From Salticus scenicus (lineage: Eukaryota; Arthropoda; Arachnida; Araneae; Salticidae): a stretch of DNA of 64,000 nt. Below the pieces are notes generated by a model. It made no database searches. It was not told the origin of the DNA and worked only from the letters and a program-made list of their open reading frames with translations. A program made the translations under genes and the position numbers. Below, in pieces: positions 59,917-64,000 of the stretch. The DNA lies in the NCBI GenBank assembly GCA_963930645.1, contig OZ005652.1, positions 355,318,602-355,382,601 on the forward strand. Direction: 5' to 3'. Within the stretch, counting starts at the first letter, position 1, and each line of letters starts with the position of its first letter.

Positions 59917-60116
59917 TTTCTTTCTTTCTTTTTCATCGTGTTCCCATTCCCATTCATTTATTTTCTAGTCAGTGTGCGAAATTCCTGTGCTTATATTCAG
60001 TACATGCACAAAAGAATAATCATAATACATGCGTTTAAATTTTTGCTGTTGATAGATGATTATTAAACGGTTTTTATATTATGTTTTTTTTTTTTTTTTT
60101 TTTCTGTGAAAATACA

Positions 60117-60155
<39 letters not shown>

Positions 60156-60840
60156 TCACTTCAATGTATTTTACTCTCCATAAGTATTATTTTTTATTTA
60201 TGTAAATACATGTCTCATAATTCAAGTTCTTCGAATCATCATAAAAAAAGAAAAAAAAAACTTGAGATAACAAAACAAAAGAAAGAAAAAATAGCTAGAG
60301 AGTAAATTTTAGAAGTAATTTTCTCTAAATCTGTTGTTCTTAAGGGACTTAAGTTGTAAATTTGTTCACATGATAAAATTATTATTTTTTTTTCCACCAA
60401 AAATAAATATAAATAAATAATGAAAAACATCATAAACTGCAAAAATTCTGTTGTAAATTTTTGCTCCGTTAGTCACAAGAAAAAACATATTACTGATTTA
60501 GAGGTTCATAAATATATCTAAACACATTTATTTTTAATTTGTTTTGTTTCTCAACAAGGTTTTAAAAAAAGTATTTTTTTTTCTCCCGTCCTTTATAAGG
60601 CAATTCATTATGAAATACAAATAAAAAGTGAATAGTTCTTTTAAAAAAGATTAAAAAATTTATGACCGTACAATTCTTTAAAATTTTGTATCGCAATTTA
60701 AAGAAAACACAACATATCAATATAAAGTATTAATAAAATAAAATGACCTTTTTTTTAATATACTGATATTTATACAGAAAAACGTTTTTACCATTTGATT
60801 ATTTTTAAATATGTATTAAATATTTTATTATAAATCTCGT

Positions 60841-60872
<32 letters not shown>

Positions 60873-61365
60873 CATGTGTGCGTGCAATGTAATTTATCTA
60901 ATGACAGGAAATAAAAAATTAAATTATTGTTAAAATTAATAATTAAATGAAAATTCTCAATATAAAGTTTTAAATAGCTTATATATATATTAAGTATTGT
61001 TTTGTTTTATCTTTGATTATATCAAATTTATAGTTCTGACGTAACTAAAATCATAATTTAAATAAGACAGTAGTAAAAAAGATTTAAAAAATAACATCGC
61101 TTTTTAAATGCTAAAAACTCGTCAAACTTTTTTTTTAATGGTATTTTATGTACAGAGTGCGTAATTAAATATTTATAAAGTTTGAAAAAAAAAATCACTC
61201 CATTATATTAAGTATCTATGGCTTCCTTTCGTTCATGAAGAGTGCAGTACTGTACATGTAAGGTATAATAAGCTGAGATGCAGAATTAATGATTATAAAA
61301 TTCCAGTCATTTGAATTTCGTATTTATTCGCTACAAAATGTGTATGTGTTGAACAGCTTGTAAAA
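59917..61365. other. AT-rich spacer with microsatellites
   Basis: T run 60082-60103, (TA)n 60119-60152 and (TA)n(TG)n 60840-60872. Frames at 60081-60442 are homopolymer artefacts. No gene seen. Confidence 0.45.
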
Positions 61366-61369
61366 TGAA

Positions 61370-61383
61370 CCGCTAGATGGCTG
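61370..61383 (+). promoter_or_regulatory. CTCF-like motif
   Basis: CCGCTAGATGGCTG matches the CTCF core CCASYAGRKGGCRS at 12 of 14 positions and contains AGATGGC. A further weaker match (CGATTAGATGGCGT) lies at 62983-62996. Binding is inference. Confidence 0.25.
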
Positions 61384-63239
61384 AAGAAGCACGTCACATT
61401 TTGCTGAAAAGTTGCAACTTAACTTCATATGCATTTCAAGTTTTCGTGTTCTACCGCGAATTTAATTTTTTTGTGATGCAGCCTTTAGTAATTAATACAG
61501 TTTTTGTATTGTGTTAAAAACATTCTTTATTAATACCAAATGAAACTTTGTGTGTTTCGTTATATGTATATATATATATATATAATTTCTAAATGGTATT
61601 ATTGACTAAATGTTCTTAAACTTTGCAGATGTAAAGAATGTAGGGTAAGTGAACCGAAGGTATTCAGTTCTCCTAAGTTAGTCGAACCCACAAAATTGGG
61701 ATTAATTTCATTTTTAAACGCAAAATATCGCTATCGCAATGTAAATCATGTATCGGTAGGTCACGTGACTAAATTTGCAGATACCATCTTGATCGGCCAT
61801 AATTGTATGCAGTGTTTTCCTTTTAGATGAGTAGTCGTTCTAATTTCCAAGTAAGAAGATATTTTAATTTGCATGTATTAAAATTCGTAGAACATTGATT
61901 TATGGTACGTTTTCAGAAAGCTTATTTGTTTCTCTTTAACAACATTAACTTAATTTCTAATAAATGTATCGGATTTATAGTTGAATGTCTTGGAAATGAC
62001 GACCATATGCATGTTCTCAAGGTGACCCGAATAGCAGGGCATGTTAGGGAATCAAGTATTTACTAAATGGATTAACTAAGAAACACATATGCAAATTAAT
62101 AGAGCAAGGGTAACTTTCAATCTTTCTGTTTAAGTATCTTAAAAAACGTACTACGATTTATTCTCCAAAATTTTCCACACTTTTGAGAACATCATTGATC
62201 TCCTGAAAGAAGTCAGTAATTCATAAAAGAAATGACCTGGACTATTCTACACAAAAAGTCTTTTTGTGTCAAATGATAATATGATTAAAAAGAAAAACCT
62301 GAAAGATATCAAAATGAAGAAAGAATCATCAGAGCATAATACTAATCAACATAATAAGAATAACAAAAACCACTCCAGTACACTATTAACTGATACTCTC
62401 AAATAAGTGATTCTGTCATGCCTGTCGAAAGTGGTTGCTAGCCAAAATTAAGCTGAATTTTGCAGTTTATGAAAGACAATATAGCATATGTGTGATTGTG
62501 TAATCAATACTCACTACAGATGCACGAAGAATGTCGGGTATTTACTAAAAAAATTCAAAAACTTAATCTGCACTTTCTGCATGAAATCCTCTTAAAAGTT
62601 ATATCTTGACAAATATTTATTATAATTTTTCCTTGTAATTTCCGTGTAATTCAATACTTCTGAAAGTAAAAATAGCTTTACGAGCATTTTTATATCGAAT
62701 TTTAAACGTAAGATTAATGTACGGGTCACATGTGGAGCCCTATTGGGCCAAAAGTGATCCACAAGCTACAATTTAGAAATTGTATTATACAAATAACTGA
62801 AATACATTTTGAAAAAAAAAAAAAAAAAGCTATACTCTATATGTGTAAGAGATAAGAGTAGCATTTTATTAAGGAAAAAAAAAAAGAAAAAAAAACTTTC
62901 AAACACAAACTTCTAACCAAAAGTATAAGAAATCTTCAAATCTAAACTGTAGCTACCTTTGATCACGTACCATATGTTTTATCGATTAGATGGCGTAAGA
63001 TGATAAGCTAAGTGGCCATCCTTTATCGCATGCCACAAAGTAGGGATACATATGAGCAATATATCAAATATGATATTTATTTATATAATAAAGATAATCC
63101 CTCTACGCGAGAAAACAAAACAATAACTCATTAAGGGTTGTTTCAAAGGACTTGTAAGAGATCCTATTTAGACGTCACAATGAGATTGGGGATTATTTTC
63201 TAAAACTTTGTCTTCAAACTGGAAGTCTTTGGAAAGCAC
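61384..63239. other. Mixed sequence, less AT-skewed in places, no gene assigned
   Basis: 61620-62060 and 62700-62790 (TACGGGTCACATGTGGAGCC) are more complex than average, but no frame above about 60 codons supports a gene. A run at 62812-62828 and A-rich tract at 62874-62896. Confidence 0.35.
61760..61769. promoter_or_regulatory. Perfect palindromic E-box GTCACGTGAC
   Basis: Ten-base palindrome identical to the TFEB/MITF-type CLEAR motif, within a locally more complex stretch (61620-61830). A single site; function unproven. Confidence 0.25.
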
Positions 63240-63544
63240 ATCCCTAACAGCAAAAAATGTTCCAGAAACGTAACAATCATATAACATTGAAACATAATAA
63301 ACATTTCAGGAACGTTTAAAAACGTTCAGATTGCTTTCCGATTAGTTTAAAAAACGTAGAAATGTCCGCGATCGTAGCAAAAAATCAGATACGTAACAGA
63401 AACGTTACAATCACTTAACAAACAGAAAAGAGAAATTAGCGAATGTTTCATAAATGTATCAGAGAGCATACTAAAACGTGTTACGTTTTTGAAAGATTGT
63501 AAGCTTTTTGCAACATAACTGAAACATTCTGTGCTGTATGGGAT
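63240..63544. mobile_element. MITE rich in AACGTT motifs, about 305 bp
   Basis: ATCCCTAACAGCAAAAAATG (63240) is mirrored by CATTCTGTGCTGTATGGGAT (ending 63544), and both continue into a TTCCAG/CTGAAA partner. Inside, GAAACGTAACAATCA and GAAACGTTACAATCA repeat, with many AACGTT/AACGTA motifs. No coding content; no clean target duplication read. Confidence 0.6.
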
Positions 63545-64000
63545 TTAACTGATCAAGATTCCAAACGTTCTCTGTTATTTGTAGAATGTCGGATAAAACG
63601 CTCATCGAAGACATAAAATAGTTAATCCGCATAATTGTAAGAGAAAAATTTCAAATATCTTTCTGGGGAATGAAATATACTGAAACCTCAAATCTGAATC
63701 TTCAATTGACGTAACTTATTTGGTTCAGAGGTTCTCTGGTACCACTCGCCGGGGCAAGAAGATGCAGTATCAATTCGTGACACTCAGTCCCAGTTACAAC
63801 TTAGTCAAAATACGGAACGAGAAGCAACACTATCTCTTAAAATAAGACTGATCTACGAAGAACTATCATTAATGTACCGAATTCCTATGATTGCGAATCT
63901 CATGCTGAAATAGTGTAAGGAATAACGACAGTTACTACTAGATGCCAGAAATTGTGGAACATCATATTCTTAAAATCGTATAGATCTAATACGTCAGAGA
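63545..64000 (+). other. Complex edge sequence with a 67-codon open frame
   Basis: A plus frame from 63710 to TAG at 63911-63913 has no start codon at its beginning. It encodes a glutamine- and leucine-rich helix-prone segment (DTQSQLQLSQNTEREATLSL). Composition is more balanced than the surroundings, so it may be an exon or a decayed mobile-element protein continuing past the window. Family not recognised. Confidence 0.25.

Overview
This window reads as non-coding, repeat-filled DNA from an AT-rich animal genome. No intact protein gene, rRNA or stand-alone tRNA gene could be supported. Long (TA)n, (GT)n, poly(A) and poly(T) tracts, many TA-flanked Tc1/mariner/pogo remains, hAT-type and piggyBac-type non-autonomous elements and a tRNA-like SINE all point to an arthropod. 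The SINE ending (a CAACCAACCAACC-like tail) and a tandem-plus-tail repeat family look like ones I associate with spiders and other arachnids, but that is recollection and was not tested. The window is probably intergenic or part of a very long intron.

Region by region: 0-6 kb is an old mosaic of duplicated blocks. A 2.27 kb hAT/P-like transposon (807-3071) with about 310 bp inverted ends and a decayed transposase frame has inserted into it. A second copy of the flanking block at the start of the window shows what the site looked like before insertion. 6-16 kb is mostly plain AT-rich sequence with microsatellites, a near-perfect 105 bp hairpin, a SINE and a diverged tandem repeat. 16.3-18.3 kb holds a GGGCTCGG-rich hAT-like MITE next to a pogo/Tigger-like element, followed by a 240 bp hairpin. 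19-39 kb is mainly AT-rich, with dispersed repeats that all point the same way, a 197 bp tandem duplication, a palindromic composite microsatellite, a second SINE (reverse strand) and a 139 bp foldback MITE with perfect 32 bp arms.

39.86-43.09 kb is the most striking structure: a large palindrome built from about seven copies of a roughly 505 bp unit. Three and a half copies point right, three point left, and sequence variants are arranged in mirror order around the centre. 45.9-47.6 kb is a tandem array of about 165 bp units ending in the tail of the dispersed family. 49-64 kb contains a piggyBac-like MITE (TTAA ends), a pogo-like MITE, two weak exon candidates, a Tc1/mariner-type MITE that directly abuts an internally deleted mariner relic, two different Tc1-family transposase relics, an 11 bp minisatellite, foldback elements and an ACGTT-rich MITE.

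Nothing here encodes a working system that I can recognise. The value of the window lies in its repeat architecture: several transposon classes can be defined by exact ends and target duplications, and the mirrored array suggests inverted duplication or arm-to-arm conversion of a tandem repeat.
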